Shown here piece by piece: positions 7,566-17,001 of a stretch of 50,892 bases of DNA. Position numbers and translations under genes: made by a program. This stretch comes from Lachnospiraceae bacterium (GTDB taxonomy: Bacteria > Bacillota > Clostridia > Lachnospirales > Lachnospiraceae): positions 8,032 to 58,923 of the forward strand of contig CAJTDN010000021.1 in the NCBI GenBank assembly GCA_910574865.1, in the 5' to 3' direction. Position 1 is the first letter of the stretch; every line of letters begins with the position of its first letter. Below the pieces are notes generated by a model. That model was given only the letters and a program-made list of their open reading frames with translations. It did not search any database and had not been told where the DNA came from.

Positions 7566-9680
7566 ATGAAAGACGACAAAATCATCAGTTCCATGGGAAG
7601 CATCCACATGATTCCCATGGACAAAGTCGCGGGGTTCGACGTACGGCCCGGCCTGTACGAACTAAACGGGGCGACCGCCATCCCGGTGGGCGTCAACTTC
7701 ACGGTCCATTCCTTTCAGGCCACGTACTGCGAACTGCTCCTATTCCGCCGCGCGGAAAACGAGCCTTACGCCATCCTGCCCTTCCCCGAGCATTACCGGG
7801 TCGGAAAGGTCTATTCCATGATCGTGTTCGGCCTGAACATCGAGGATTTCGAATATGCCTACCGCCTTGACGGCCCTTATGACGTTTCCAAGGGACTTCT
7901 ATTCGACAAGAACAACATCCTTTTGGACATTTACGCCAAGGCCGTCACCGGGCAGAGCGTCTGGGGGCATTCCCCGACGAAGGGCGCCTTTTACAAGGCG
8001 CGCGTGGTCAAGGACGATTTTGACTGGGGAAGGGAACCGCGGCCGCTCATCCCGATGGAGGACCTGGTCATCTACGAAGCCCATACGCGCGGCTTCACGA
8101 TGCACCCCTCGTCCAAAGTGAAACATCCGGGCACGTTTGCCGGCCTGATGGAAAAAATTCCTTACTTGAAGGAACTCGGTGTCAACGCGGTGGAGCTGAT
8201 GCCCATTTTCGAATTTGACGAAATGAAGGACCACCGGGTCGTGGACGGCAAGCCGCTTGTCGACTATTGGGGCTACAACACCGTAAGCTTTTTCGCCCCC
8301 AACACGAGCTACGCGGGCGTGACGGAATTCAACCACGAGGGCGCGGAACTCAAAACGCTGATCAAGGAATTGAACGAAAATGGCATCGAGTGCTTTTTGG
8401 ACGTCGTGTTCAACCACACCGCCGAGGGAAATGAATTGGGGCCATGTTTTTCCTTCAAGGGATTTGACAACAACATTTACTACATGCTGACCCCGGACGG
8501 CTACTATTACAATTTCAGCGGCTGCGGCAACACGCTCAACTGCAACCACCCCATCGTGCACCAGATGATCCTGGAATGCTTAAGGTATTGGACGATTACT
8601 TATCATGTAAGCGGGTTCCGCTTCGACCTTGCGAGCATCCTCGGGCGCAACGAGGACGGCTCGCCCATGAGCAGCCCGCCTCTTTTGCAAAGCCTCGCTT
8701 TCGACCCCATCCTGGGCGACGTGAAGCTGATTGCCGAGGCCTGGGACGCGGGCGGCATGTACCAGGTCGGCAGCTTCCCGGCCTGGAACCGCTGGGCGGA
8801 ATGGAACGGAAAATACCGCGACGACATGCGCAATTACTTAAAAGGCGACCTGGGGCTCGCTCCCACCGCCGCCAAACGCATCCTCGGCTCGCCGGACTTG
8901 TACGACCCGAGCGGCCGCGGGTACAACGCCTCCATCAACTTCTTGAACTGCCACGACGGGTTCACGTTATGGGACATGTATTCCTATAATACGAAGCACA
9001 ACGAGGCCAACGGCTGGAACAACACAGACGGCGGGGACGACAACCGGAGCTGGAACTGCGGCGTCGAGGGCGACACCGAAGACGAAGGAATCCTTTCCCT
9101 GCGGCAAAAGCTTGCAAAAAACGCCATGACCGTCCTTTTGATGAGCCGGGGAACTCCGATGTTCTTGGCCGGGGACGAGTTTTTGAACACACAATTCGGA
9201 AACAATAACGCCTACTGCCAGGACAACGAGATTTCCTGGCTGGACTGGGATGACTTAAAGAAAAACCGGGAGCATTTCGAATATGTGAAGCACCTGATCC
9301 GAATTCGCCAGACGCACGACGTCATCCGCCGTTTTTCCGGGAACTGTTCCATGCGATACCCGGAAATCCAGGTCATGGAGCCGGATTCGTCCACGCGGGT
9401 GCTGCGCGTGATGTATGCCGGGCGAAATTCCAAAAATACCGGGGACGACCTCGTCCTCCTTGCCATCAATGTATTTTGGGAACCGCAGGAATTCTATCTT
9501 CCCGACCTCCCGCACCCGATGGAGTGGTTTTTGGAGGCCGACTCCGCCAAGACCGTCCTTCCGGGCGGCATCCCGACGGATAAAGGGGCGGTGTTAATCG
9601 AAAACTGCCATGTCCGCATGGAACCACGTTCCACGATGGTACTCATTGCCAAGACGCATTTGGCAAACAAGGGCGGGTAA
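7566..9680 (+). CDS. glgX: Glycogen debranching enzyme / isoamylase-type GH13 protein
   Basis: 704 residues, a cytoplasmic alpha-1,6-glucosidase of the isoamylase/GlgX type that would remove branches during glycogen or starch breakdown. An N-terminal beta-sandwich (about 20-150) precedes the GH13 barrel. Catalytic residues are present: nucleophile Asp354 in FRFDLAS, acid/base Glu391 in AEAWD and transition-state Asp464 in NCHDG, plus DVVFNHT for the first conserved region. The ATG at 7566 has AAAGGA upstream and fits the family; the longer frame from 7530 would start inside the RNA element. No other glycogen genes lie nearby; a GH3 glycosidase converges from the other strand. The symbol is by family resemblance; pullulanase-like activity cannot be excluded. 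Confidence 0.9.
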   Translation: MKDDKIISSMGSIHMIPMDKVAGFDVRPGLYELNGATAIPVGVNFTVHSFQATYCELLLFRRAENEPYAILPFPEHYRVGKVYSMIVFGLNIEDFEYAYRLDGPYDVSKGLLFDKNNILLDIYAKAVTGQSVWGHSPTKGAFYKARVVKDDFDWGREPRPLIPMEDLVIYEAHTRGFTMHPSSKVKHPGTFAGLMEKIPYLKELGVNAVELMPIFEFDEMKDHRVVDGKPLVDYWGYNTVSFFAPNTSYAGVTEFNHEGAELKTLIKELNENGIECFLDVVFNHTAEGNELGPCFSFKGFDNNIYYMLTPDGYYYNFSGCGNTLNCNHPIVHQMILECLRYWTITYHVSGFRFDLASILGRNEDGSPMSSPPLLQSLAFDPILGDVKLIAEAWDAGGMYQVGSFPAWNRWAEWNGKYRDDMRNYLKGDLGLAPTAAKRILGSPDLYDPSGRGYNASINFLNCHDGFTLWDMYSYNTKHNEANGWNNTDGGDDNRSWNCGVEGDTEDEGILSLRQKLAKNAMTVLLMSRGTPMFLAGDEFLNTQFGNNNAYCQDNEISWLDWDDLKKNREHFEYVKHLIRIRQTHDVIRRFSGNCSMRYPEIQVMEPDSSTRVLRVMYAGRNSKNTGDDLVLLAINVFWEPQEFYLPDLPHPMEWFLEADSAKTVLPGGIPTDKGAVLIENCHVRMEPRSTMVLIAKTHLANKGG

Positions 9681-9704
9681 CTTACCCGCCCCTGGCTTTT
9701 TATT
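9671..9704 (+). terminator. Intrinsic terminator of the debranching-enzyme gene
   Basis: GGGCGGGTAA (9671-9680) pairs with TTACCCGCCC (9682-9691), then a T-rich run follows. The stop codon lies within the stem. Confidence 0.85.
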
Positions 9705-9712
9705 TCTGCCAT

Positions 9713-12451
9713 TTATTCCTCCATCGTCTTCATCATGTCCTTCCACGCCAGCGAGCCCAGCAAATATTTCAGCACGCCCATCGCACACTTCTGCACGTCG
9801 CCGAGCGGAAGGTGTCTGCCGCGCTCCATTCCATGGTAGGTAACCGTCCTCGAGCCGTCCGCCTGTTCAACCACCTTTGCGATGCCCGCATCAATGTATT
9901 TTTGTGCGCGTTCTCCAATTTCCGTACCCGCCGCCACATTTGCCGCATAAATATCCCTTCCGTCCTTTTCCGGCATGAACGAGCCCCAGTTTTCCACGGC
10001 CTGCCGCATCATGCCGCCGTAAGCCATGTTGACGATTTCCTCGACCGATCCGTCCTCCATAAATACCGGCTTCGCGCCATACAGCGCGTTCTCAAAGTAT
10101 TCTACCTGGAGTCCGCCCATGATCAAGTCATTTCCCGCGTGCATGTCGTTTGGCTTGTAGGACTGCGAACCCCAGTCGGTCATGAACATGCCGTCAAACT
10201 TCCATTCCCCGCGCACGATATTTTCCAGAAGTTCCTTATTTTCGGAACTATGATGCCCGTTAATCTGGTTGTAGGAGGTCATGATCGTCCCCGGAGCCGC
10301 CTCGCGGACCGCGATTTCGAACCCCTTCAGGTAAATCTCACGTAGCGCCCGCTCGGACACGGAGGCATTGGACGTCGAACGGTCCAGTTCCTGGTTGTTA
10401 CAGGCAAAATGCTTGATGGACACCTTGCAGCCCTCGTGCTTTTGCACGCCGCGCGTGAAGGAAGCCGCACATTTTCCCGACACAAGCGGATCCTCGGAAT
10501 AATATTCGAAGCAGCGGCCGCACAGCGGATCCCTATGGATGTTCATGCCGGGTCCCAAAATCACGGTCTGGTGGTACGCCTCCATCTCATAGCCAAAACC
10601 GTCGCCCGTCTTTTCCAAAATTTCCATGTTCCAAGTCTGCGCCAGCGGAATGCCAACCGGCCAGCCCGCCGTCGGAAACCCGCCAATATGCAATCCGGCC
10701 GGACCGTCCGTCATATAGGAATACGGAATGCCAAGACTCTCCACGTACTGCCCGGTCGTCTGTCCCGAAGAGCGCGGCGCCTCGACCACGGACACTTTCC
10801 TCTTCATGCGCTTCTCCACCGGGTGTGGGGTCTCGCTGGACGTGCCAGTCACGAGACGGAGAAGTGTCGGCGTATCCAAGGAAGCGACGAATTCTTCCAT
10901 CGTCACGCGTCCTTCCGCCACGTCAAGAAGCGTCGCGCCGGGAATGTTTCGCACGGTCACAACCTCCTCCGGGCAGGGGTAGGAAAGCATCTTCAAGCCC
11001 TCCTCGCCGCATGGCTCATAGGAATTCCCCTCCGCCACGTATGTCACCGTCTTCGGCTCCGCCGTCACGCGCAAATCCTCCGTCGTAAAGTCCGACGCGC
11101 AAAGTGCGACGACTGGTGCCTCATAAGCCTCATATGTAATCGCAGGCGCCTTGATTAATTCCAGTTCCTTGTCGCACGCCACTTGCCTGCTCAACTGCTG
11201 CGTTACGACCTCGCCGTCCAGACGAAGCGCCGCCGCGATTTTCGTGTCCCGGCTGTGTCTGCCGACACGCACCAGATAGTCGCCCGCCTCCATCACATAG
11301 GCACTGCGCTCCTCGTCAAACGAAGCCAGGCTCCTGGTAGGAATCTTGATGGTCAACGTCTCGCCCTCTCCCGCCGCCAGTTCCTTTGTCTTACCAAAGC
11401 CGCGCAGTTCCTGATACGGCTGTACAAGCTTGCCGCCCTGCGGCGCGGACACGTACACCTGCACGACCTCCTTGCCCGATACGGTGCCCGTGTTGGCCAC
11501 CCGCACTTGCAGGCAAATCTCATCCGCATTGGCGGTCACTTCCTTCGTCTCCATCGTAAACGTCGTATAACTTAAACCGTAACCAAACGGATAATATGGC
11601 TCGATACCGAAGCTGTCAAAGTAACGGTACCCGACATAGACGCCCTCGTTATAATCCTCCTGCAACGTGTCCCCGTCATTGGCGGAAAATGTCGCCGAGG
11701 CCGGATAATCCTCGTAATTTACCGCCCAGGTGTCCGTAAGCCGCCCCGACGGGCATACCTTGCCGGAAAGGATGTCGCACAACGCCCGACCCGCCTCCAT
11801 GCCGAGAAGGCACATGAAAACGACCCCGTCCACGCCCTCCATCTCGTCAATGAACTTCGGATCCATGACCGTCGTATTCAAAACGACAACCGTATGGGCA
11901 AAATTCTTCGCAATTTTCTCCAGATTTCCTCGTTCCATGTCCGACAGGAGGAAGTCACCCTTTTCATTCTTACGGTCAAAATTTTCCCCGGTGTTTCGGC
12001 GAACGACGTAAACCGCCGTGGACGCCGCTTTCGCTTCCTCTATTTCTTCATCCGTAACCTCCGGCTCATCAATCAAAATCGACATGCCGCTCCAAAAGCG
12101 GTCAATCGGGCTTAACGTCGTGTCTTCGTCATTGGCCTTCTTGCTCGCCGCCTCAAACTTGTCAAGCCACTTTTTGGACGTGACGGCGTAGCCGCCCTCC
12201 TCCAACCCTTGTTTAACATTGATGACATAAGGCGGAAAGACCGAACCGCTTCCCGTGCCACATAGTATCGTGTCAACCGCGCCCGCCCCGAACAAGGCGA
12301 TTTTTTCTTCCCTCACCGGCAATGCGCCCTCGTTCTTCAACAGCACGATGCCCTCGACGGCACCCTGGCGGCAGGTGTCGGCCGCCTCCGATGCTGGGAG
12401 CGGGCCGTAGTTGCCCTCGATCATCTGTTTCATCATTTCTTCTCGATCCAT
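9713..12451 (-). CDS. Domain-permuted GH3 glycoside hydrolase (beta-glucosidase type)
   Basis: 912 residues, likely a cytoplasmic beta-glucosidase or related exo-glycosidase of family GH3. The domain order is reversed relative to classical GH3: the alpha/beta C-domain comes first (LLKNEGALPV near the N-terminus, VLNTTVMDP), then a fibronectin-III-like domain (VQVYVSAPQGG), and last the TIM barrel (GPAGLHIGG, GPGMNIHRDPLCGR, KHFACNNQE). The nucleophile is Asp759 in MTDWG. There is no signal peptide. AGGAGG lies 10 bases before the ATG at 12451; a TTG one codon upstream is an alternative. A second permuted GH3 gene lies at 35148-37598. This arrangement is known in gut Clostridia. Confidence 0.9.
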   Translation of the reverse strand: MDREEMMKQMIEGNYGPLPASEAADTCRQGAVEGIVLLKNEGALPVREEKIALFGAGAVDTILCGTGSGSVFPPYVINVKQGLEEGGYAVTSKKWLDKFEAASKKANDEDTTLSPIDRFWSGMSILIDEPEVTDEEIEEAKAASTAVYVVRRNTGENFDRKNEKGDFLLSDMERGNLEKIAKNFAHTVVVLNTTVMDPKFIDEMEGVDGVVFMCLLGMEAGRALCDILSGKVCPSGRLTDTWAVNYEDYPASATFSANDGDTLQEDYNEGVYVGYRYFDSFGIEPYYPFGYGLSYTTFTMETKEVTANADEICLQVRVANTGTVSGKEVVQVYVSAPQGGKLVQPYQELRGFGKTKELAAGEGETLTIKIPTRSLASFDEERSAYVMEAGDYLVRVGRHSRDTKIAAALRLDGEVVTQQLSRQVACDKELELIKAPAITYEAYEAPVVALCASDFTTEDLRVTAEPKTVTYVAEGNSYEPCGEEGLKMLSYPCPEEVVTVRNIPGATLLDVAEGRVTMEEFVASLDTPTLLRLVTGTSSETPHPVEKRMKRKVSVVEAPRSSGQTTGQYVESLGIPYSYMTDGPAGLHIGGFPTAGWPVGIPLAQTWNMEILEKTGDGFGYEMEAYHQTVILGPGMNIHRDPLCGRCFEYYSEDPLVSGKCAASFTRGVQKHEGCKVSIKHFACNNQELDRSTSNASVSERALREIYLKGFEIAVREAAPGTIMTSYNQINGHHSSENKELLENIVRGEWKFDGMFMTDWGSQSYKPNDMHAGNDLIMGGLQVEYFENALYGAKPVFMEDGSVEEIVNMAYGGMMRQAVENWGSFMPEKDGRDIYAANVAAGTEIGERAQKYIDAGIAKVVEQADGSRTVTYHGMERGRHLPLGDVQKCAMGVLKYLLGSLAWKDMMKTMEE

Positions 12452-12580
12452 CAAATGTTGACCTCCTTTGGCATTTTATATTCCCATTATAATCCAACGT
12501 ATAGAAAACCAAAATGCCACTTTGTGATAATCGAACTATCATTTCATGTCATTTTAAGAACGCCGGACACACAACAAAAC

Positions 12581-12632
12581 ATGCATGTTTGCCAACGCGG
12601 ACATCACCATGGATAAAGGCCGATTGCTTCGA
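12581..12632. repeat. Copy of a ~50-bp repeat shared with the MATE upstream region
   Basis: TTTGCCAACGC, then ACCATGGATAAA and GCCGA..GCTTCG-like blocks match the stretch at about 7253-7303 with a handful of mismatches, in the same strand orientation. Here it is non-coding and upstream of the GH3 promoter. Confidence 0.55.
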
Positions 12633-12688
12633 TGCCGCCCGGGATTTTTACAATAACGTCTAAATTTATATCTTTTTTTTCAAAATGC

Positions 12689-12717
12689 TTGTCTTATGGT
12701 TTCAAATACTATATAAT
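12689..12717 (+). promoter_or_regulatory. Promoter of the DUF1836 gene
   Basis: TTGTCT (12689-12694) and TATAAT (12712-12717) with a 17-bp spacer, 23 bases before the start codon. The leader is thus very short, with GAGGTG at 12727-12732 as ribosome binding site. Confidence 0.8.
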
Positions 12718-12739
12718 ACATACGTCGAGGTGATACAAC

Positions 12740-13339
12740 ATGAAAATTGATTCCGAAAATATTTTACAGAGCATTCTGGAAAGCTTGTCCCGCATCGATT
12801 ACATCCATGAGGGCGACATTCCGAACATTGACTTATACATGGACCAGGTGACCACGCTGATGGAAACCCAGCTGTCCCACACGAAACGGCACGGCGACGA
12901 CAAGATTCTGACCAAGACCATGATTAACAACTATGCCAAGAACAACCTTCTCCCGCCGCCGGTCAAGAAAAAGTATTCGAAAGAGCACGTGATTGTCCTG
13001 ATTTTTATTTATTATTTCAAAAACATCCTTTCCATCAAGGATATCGAGGCGCTTTTGGCGCCCCTTATCGACAATCACTTCCAAACGGACAGCGAACTGG
13101 GCCTGCCCGACATTTACAACAAGATTTGTTCCTTGGAGATCGAGCAAATCGCCCCGTTACAAGAGGAGATGAAACAAGTTTACGCCCGGGCGCAAGAGAG
13201 CTTTGCGGACGCTCCCGACGAGGAACGGGCGCAACTACAGTTATTTTCGTTCATCTGCAGTTTGAGTTTTGACGTATATGTCAAGAAGATGATTATCGAG
13301 AAGCTTTTGGACGAGGTGACGGAAAACCCGCGAGGATGA
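12740..13339 (+). CDS. DUF1836 domain protein, putative DNA-binding
   Basis: 199 residues matching the DUF1836 family of Firmicutes. The family has a MerR-like helix-turn-helix at the start of the domain; here the segment LTKTMINNYAKNNLLPPPVK followed by YSKEHVIVLIFIYYFKNILS fits that. A regulatory role is inferred, no target is known. The strong promoter and short leader give it its own transcription unit. Two nested hairpins and a terminator follow. Confidence 0.8.
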   Translation: MKIDSENILQSILESLSRIDYIHEGDIPNIDLYMDQVTTLMETQLSHTKRHGDDKILTKTMINNYAKNNLLPPPVKKKYSKEHVIVLIFIYYFKNILSIKDIEALLAPLIDNHFQTDSELGLPDIYNKICSLEIEQIAPLQEEMKQVYARAQESFADAPDEERAQLQLFSFICSLSFDVYVKKMIIEKLLDEVTENPRG

Positions 13340-13380
13340 AACACCCCGTAGCAAGCCGCGGGGTATTTCACCCTCGCGGG
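13327..13380. repeat. Nested palindromic intergenic element
   Basis: CCCGCGAGG (13327-13335) pairs with CCTCGCGGG (13372-13380), and inside ACCCCG (13343-13348) pairs with CGGGGT (13359-13364) around a loop with AGCAAGC. The same arrangement, with ACCCCGCAGCAAGCTGCG and CACCCTCGCGG, flanks the IS element at 40.5-42.0 kb, so this is a dispersed repeat. Confidence 0.6.
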
Positions 13381-13456
13381 AATGATTCTTCTTTCCTATG
13401 ACTGCGGCGTTGTACGGGTAACGGCGCAGTTCATGCGATGCATACTCCTTTCGCAG

Positions 13457-13503
13457 AACCAGCCCTCCGATGCAGGAAACGCGCGGACGGGCTGGTTTTT
13501 CAC
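13457..13503 (+). terminator. Intrinsic terminator
   Basis: AACCAGCCC (13457-13465) pairs with GGGCTGGTT (13489-13497), followed by a T-run. It ends the DUF1836 transcript ahead of the converging yerC-like gene. Confidence 0.7.
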
Positions 13504-13508
13504 GATTT

Positions 13509-13811
13509 TCAATTTTCTCCCGTTCCCTTGTTAATCCGCTCGAACGTCATGTCATATCCGTCGTTTCCGTAGTTCAGCGACCGATTCACCCGGCTGATTG
13601 TCGCCGTGGAAGCCCCCGTCTTCTCCGCGATTTCCAAATACGTCTTCTGCTCCCTGAGCATCTTTGCCACCTCGAAACGCTGCGACAAAGACAAAAGCTC
13701 GTTCACCGTGCATATGTCCTCGAAAAATTTGTAACACTCTTCCTTGTCCTTCAGACTAAGTATGGCGGCAAATAGATAATCCACCGCGTCCGTCTTGATT
13801 TTCTTGTTCAT
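13509..13811 (-). CDS. YerC/YecD family TrpR-related DNA-binding protein
   Basis: 100 residues of the YerC/YecD family, a TrpR-superfamily helix-turn-helix group common in Clostridia and Bacilli. The recognition region TYLEIAEKTGASTATISRVNRSLNYG is nearly identical to family members. It should bind DNA as a dimer, but its targets are unknown. It is an apparent single-gene unit converging on the DUF1836 terminator. The neighbouring 277 bases (13812-14088) hold no gene I can support. Confidence 0.9.
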   Translation of the reverse strand: MNKKIKTDAVDYLFAAILSLKDKEECYKFFEDICTVNELLSLSQRFEVAKMLREQKTYLEIAEKTGASTATISRVNRSLNYGNDGYDMTFERINKGTGEN

Positions 13812-14088
13812 GCCTCGTACTCCTCACTGCCATAATCCATGCCTGCAAGACGTATCATGCCACGTCATGCAAGGCAGCCATAATCTCTTCTTAGATTTTA
13901 GCACAGTGAATTCTTAAAGTCCACTACTTTCTGAATTAACCGGACAAAAATGCCGTTGAAAAGTAACTTGAAAAACGCCACCTTGCCCGCCTCGAAACTT
14001 CTGAAGGCCCACGGATTGTTTCGCACCGCGCTCCCGCCGTCTCCGCCACGGCCGGCATCGAACGGACGTCCATCGGATGTCCGGTGCC

Positions 14089-15015
14089 CTAAAACAACTC
14101 CAGTTGCCCGTTTTTCCATGACTTTTGTTCCGCCGTCTTTATCACGTCTTCTTCCCTTATGTTCCCAATCAGGAGCGGGGAAGCCGCGTCGTGCATTTTC
14201 ATGTTCTTTATGACGGTTTCCTTGTCGTAATTGGCATAACAATATAGGCAGCCATGTCCGCAAGTATTATATGTGCCAATGTCCGCACCGAGCAAACATT
14301 GGCACTCTCTCCTTGCCGGCTTCTTTTTCGGCACGTCCAGCCGGCAGCCCAAGGCACTTTCCATCACCGCTTTTGACATGCAGCCGTCCGCGTCCACGTT
14401 TTCCCTGACAAGACCCTCGTTTTCACAACACAAATGAATCTGCAGGCCATTCGTCTTCGCGATTTTTGAAAATTCGTTTATCAGCCCTTCTTGTTCCTGT
14501 GCCGTGACGGCACGTACCATAGGAAAATTCCTCCTTGTCTTTTCATATAAGTCAATAAAGCTTACGACACATTGGTTCGTATATCCCGAAAGTGCCTCCG
14601 CCATTTTGCCAAATTGCTCGACATGATAGGAAATCGAATACTTCCCCGTAATAAAAACCGGGTCATAACGCCAGCTCATTCTCCCGCTTCCAGCCATCAC
14701 GGACAACCGCCGGAACGAATCCATGACCCGCTCCTTCGGCGGCACGTACGGTTCGACATCTCTGCCATAAGGCGTAATCGTCACGAACCAAAGCATGTCA
14801 AACGAAGATAACATCGAAAGGCCGTCAAGCATGGGAGCCGGATTTTTCGTACAAAACACGATGGCATCTATCACTTCCGGGCTCAAAAAATATTTTGTCA
14901 CCTGCGTCGGATAATAAGGATTGCGTACCAATACATGGCCCGCCTTAATCCTGTTATAGAACCATTCACCATAATATGCCGGTATGTCCGTCCTGCTGCC
15001 CGTGTTCAGTATCAT
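14089..15015 (-). CDS. DUF1848 domain protein
   Basis: 308 residues of the DUF1848 family. The N-terminus (SRTDIPAYYGEWFYNRI, NPYYPTQV) and the C-terminal cysteine cluster CGHGCLYCYAN are typical. The CxxxCxxC-like pattern, together with a further Cys pair in CQCLLG, suggests an iron-sulfur cluster and a possible link to radical-SAM chemistry, but no activity is established. I start at 15015 because GAGAGGGGGTG lies just upstream; the longer frame adds only eight residues over that site. Monocistronic as far as can be seen. Confidence 0.85.
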   Translation of the reverse strand: MILNTGSRTDIPAYYGEWFYNRIKAGHVLVRNPYYPTQVTKYFLSPEVIDAIVFCTKNPAPMLDGLSMLSSFDMLWFVTITPYGRDVEPYVPPKERVMDSFRRLSVMAGSGRMSWRYDPVFITGKYSISYHVEQFGKMAEALSGYTNQCVVSFIDLYEKTRRNFPMVRAVTAQEQEGLINEFSKIAKTNGLQIHLCCENEGLVRENVDADGCMSKAVMESALGCRLDVPKKKPARRECQCLLGADIGTYNTCGHGCLYCYANYDKETVIKNMKMHDAASPLLIGNIREEDVIKTAEQKSWKNGQLELF

Positions 15016-15035
15016 TTTCACACCCCCTCTCCGTT

Positions 15036-15358
15036 TCAAGTATCATATTTACCCCATAAATTTCGATTCGCTTTGCCGTAGGATGGCCTATTGGTATTCC
15101 TGCAATATTTTTTCCTCGGTTTTAACTTCTTATATGTTTTATCGCCGATGCTTTGCATCTGCCCGTCACTCCATCCGAAACAGCGGTCTGGATGTGGCAA
15201 TTTTATATTTGGTCCGTCCTCTATTCCGAATTGAAATCTTGAAAACATCGCGTACCCTATGATATCCTCTTTTTCATCCACCATCTCAAATGACGGAAGA
15301 AGGTATTTATTCTCCATTGTTTTTATGTTTCTTTCCATTTTTCTCCCCCTAGCCTCGA
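15036..15358 (-). pseudogene. Acetyltransferase-like (GNAT) remnant abutting a MITE
   Basis: The frame LLPSFEMVDEKEDIIGYAMF resembles the N-terminal strand region of GNAT acetyltransferases of the YhbS type (solvent strand, then 'IVGHIMY'). After about 35 residues it loses resemblance, so the remainder has been deleted or shifted. Its 5' side is cut by the MITE at 15359-15637, which supplies the first 48 codons of the open frame and so creates a spurious fusion. No function is expected. Confidence 0.4.
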
Positions 15359-15637
15359 TAGCGTCGGTGTACAGAAGGCAACACGGTCGATGAAGGACAT
15401 ATTTCCCCTCTTTCATCGTTACTTTCACTCCGCGTACGTCCTTGTACGCGTCGCTTAAGTGCCTTGGAAGAGGGGAAATATGCCTCTTCACGACTTTGCG
15501 ACCTCACCCATAGGGATTTCAAGGGTTTTCAAGGAAGATGAATGAGGCGTACAAGGACGTACGCCGATTGAAGATGACGCTGAAAACCCCTGAAATCGCA
15601 TGGGTTGAGGCGTGTTGCTTTCTGTACACCGACGCTA
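15359..15637 (-). mobile_element. 279-bp MITE, copy 1
   Basis: Ends are perfect inverted repeats TAGCGTCGGTGTACAG and CTGTACACCGACGCTA. The interior holds further inverted repeats: a TATTTCCCCTCTT pair and a second set around TTCAAGGGTTTTC, each with a CGTACGTCCTTGTACGC-like palindrome at its tip. It has no gene. Two full copies of identical length lie at 16723 and 48949 in opposite orientation. TA at both ends suggests TA target-site use as in IS630/Tc1-mariner relatives. Confidence 0.85.
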
Positions 15638-15782
15638 TCCCTCCCGGATAAACGGCCTTTCTATCTTTGTGTCAATGAGGAGCGAATATTTCAAAGGACG
15701 CCGATACGCGTTACCATGCACTTCGTTTTCGCGATACCCGCGAAGCCGTTCCAAATCAAGCTCGGCCAGATAAATCCTGCAT
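15638..15782. other. Short stretch with an unidentified minus-strand fragment
   Basis: The minus strand reads IYLAELDLERLRGYRENEVH and continues to IERPFIREG next to the MITE, an open stretch of about 50 codons. It looks like a real protein fragment, but I do not recognise the family. It is interrupted by the MITE. Confidence 0.25.
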
Positions 15783-16115
15783 TCACTTTTTGCAAACCGT
15801 ATTTCCGACTATAAGAATCGTAATTACGTCAAGCACGACGATTGCCAATATGACATACTCGAAACCGGCAGGCAGAAACGTTTGAAACAATCCCGTGACA
15901 AGTATCAAAATGGCTATAACGGCCATTCCAATCCCCATTGTCCTGCACAACTTTTTTTCATCATATTTGCTCTTTTCTTCCTTCGAATCCATATTATATC
16001 CAGAAATCAGTCCACTTCCATGTCCTGAAATCAAAACCACGGAAATGATTGTAAATACGACGAACGCAAACCATATTATCCAATCCGGTCCATGTGATAT
16101 GTCTGCCAATTTCAT
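15783..16115 (-). CDS. DUF3784 small membrane protein
   Basis: 110 residues with three hydrophobic helices: WIIWFAFVVFTIISVVLISG near the N-terminus, MGIGMAVIAILILVTGLF in the middle, and VILAIVVLDVITILIVGNTV at the C-terminus. The segment LISGYNMDSKEEKSKYDEKKLCR after the first helix is the family hallmark of DUF3784. The function is unknown; such genes are common in Firmicutes membranes. GGGAGGCG stands nine bases before the ATG. It is the only apparently intact gene in the fragment-rich 15-17.5 kb region. Confidence 0.8.
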   Translation of the reverse strand: MKLADISHGPDWIIWFAFVVFTIISVVLISGHGSGLISGYNMDSKEEKSKYDEKKLCRTMGIGMAVIAILILVTGLFQTFLPAGFEYVILAIVVLDVITILIVGNTVCKK

Positions 16116-16211
16116 TATAATAACGCCTCCCTTACACTTTCATGGCCTTATCAAGGCATCTTACTTGTGGATTCTTTGCCTTATTACTTTCACGAAACGG
16201 TACGCTTTGCC

Positions 16212-16573
16212 TCACGGGCGCGAATAATGTACGTACATTCTCGTCAAGTCCGGCTCCCCGTCCCCGTATTCGTCGGATACCGTCTTAAATCCGAACCTTT
16301 CGTAAAATCCCACGGCATATTTCTGGGCATCCAGGCCTATTTTTTTACACGGCATTTTCCCCTTGATTCTGTCCAGGCTCTGTTCCATCATCTCCCTGCC
16401 AATCCCGTTACCATGTTGTAAAGTCAATACCCTTCCGATTCGGACGACATCTTTATCATCGTCTTTATAAAATGCCCGCAGATACGCGATGACCATGTCG
16501 TTTCCATAAAGAAGCAATGTAAGCTTCTATAGTCGACGTCGTCCATGTCCTGATAAAGGATGCCTAGCTCCAT
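16212..16573 (-). pseudogene. ElaA-like GNAT acetyltransferase, frameshifted and N-terminally truncated
   Basis: The main frame (16517 to 16212) reads IAYLRAFYKDDDKDVVRIGR, then GNGIGREMMEQSL, KKIGLDAQKYAVGFYERFGF, matching the ElaA-like GNAT family including the acetyl-CoA loop. Upstream, a different frame gives MELGILYQDMDDVDYRSLH, which is the preceding part of the same fold. Joining them needs one extra base near 16518 (CATTTGCTT instead of CATTGCTT), so a single-base deletion broke the gene. The usual first 25 or so residues (ELY..L..R..VFVVEQ) are also missing. Confidence 0.7.
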
Positions 16574-16722
16574 AAACCCTCTCCATAAATCCAGATTTCA
16601 TCCATCAACTTCATGAATAGAATAGCATTACTTCATGACTCTTGCAAGCTTTTTTCTTCTTAATCCATTTCAGATTAATGAAATATTAACAAAGTATTCA
16701 GACATTTTCCAACTTCCGATAC

Positions 16723-17001
16723 TAGCGTCGGTGTACGGAGGGCAACACGCCTCAGCCCATGTGATTTCAAGGGTTTTCAGCGTCATCTTCAATCGGCGTA
16801 CGTCCTTGTACACCTCATTCATCTTCCTTGAAAACCCTTGAAATCCCTATGGGTGAGGTCGCAGAGTCGTGAAGAGGCATATTTTCCCCCTTTCAAGGCA
16901 CTTGAGCGACGCGTACAAGGACGTACGCGGAGTGAAAGTAACGACGAAAGAGGGGAAATATGCCCTTCATCGACCGTGTTGCCTTCTGTACACCGACGCT
17001 A
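16723..17001 (+). mobile_element. 279-bp MITE, copy 2
   Basis: Same ends (TAGCGTCGGTGTAC...) and length as copies 1 and 3; nearly identical to copy 3 and inverted relative to copy 1. Flanked by TA. An open frame inside (starting MKRHIFPLSRHLSDAYKDV) is part of the repeat and not a gene. Confidence 0.85.
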
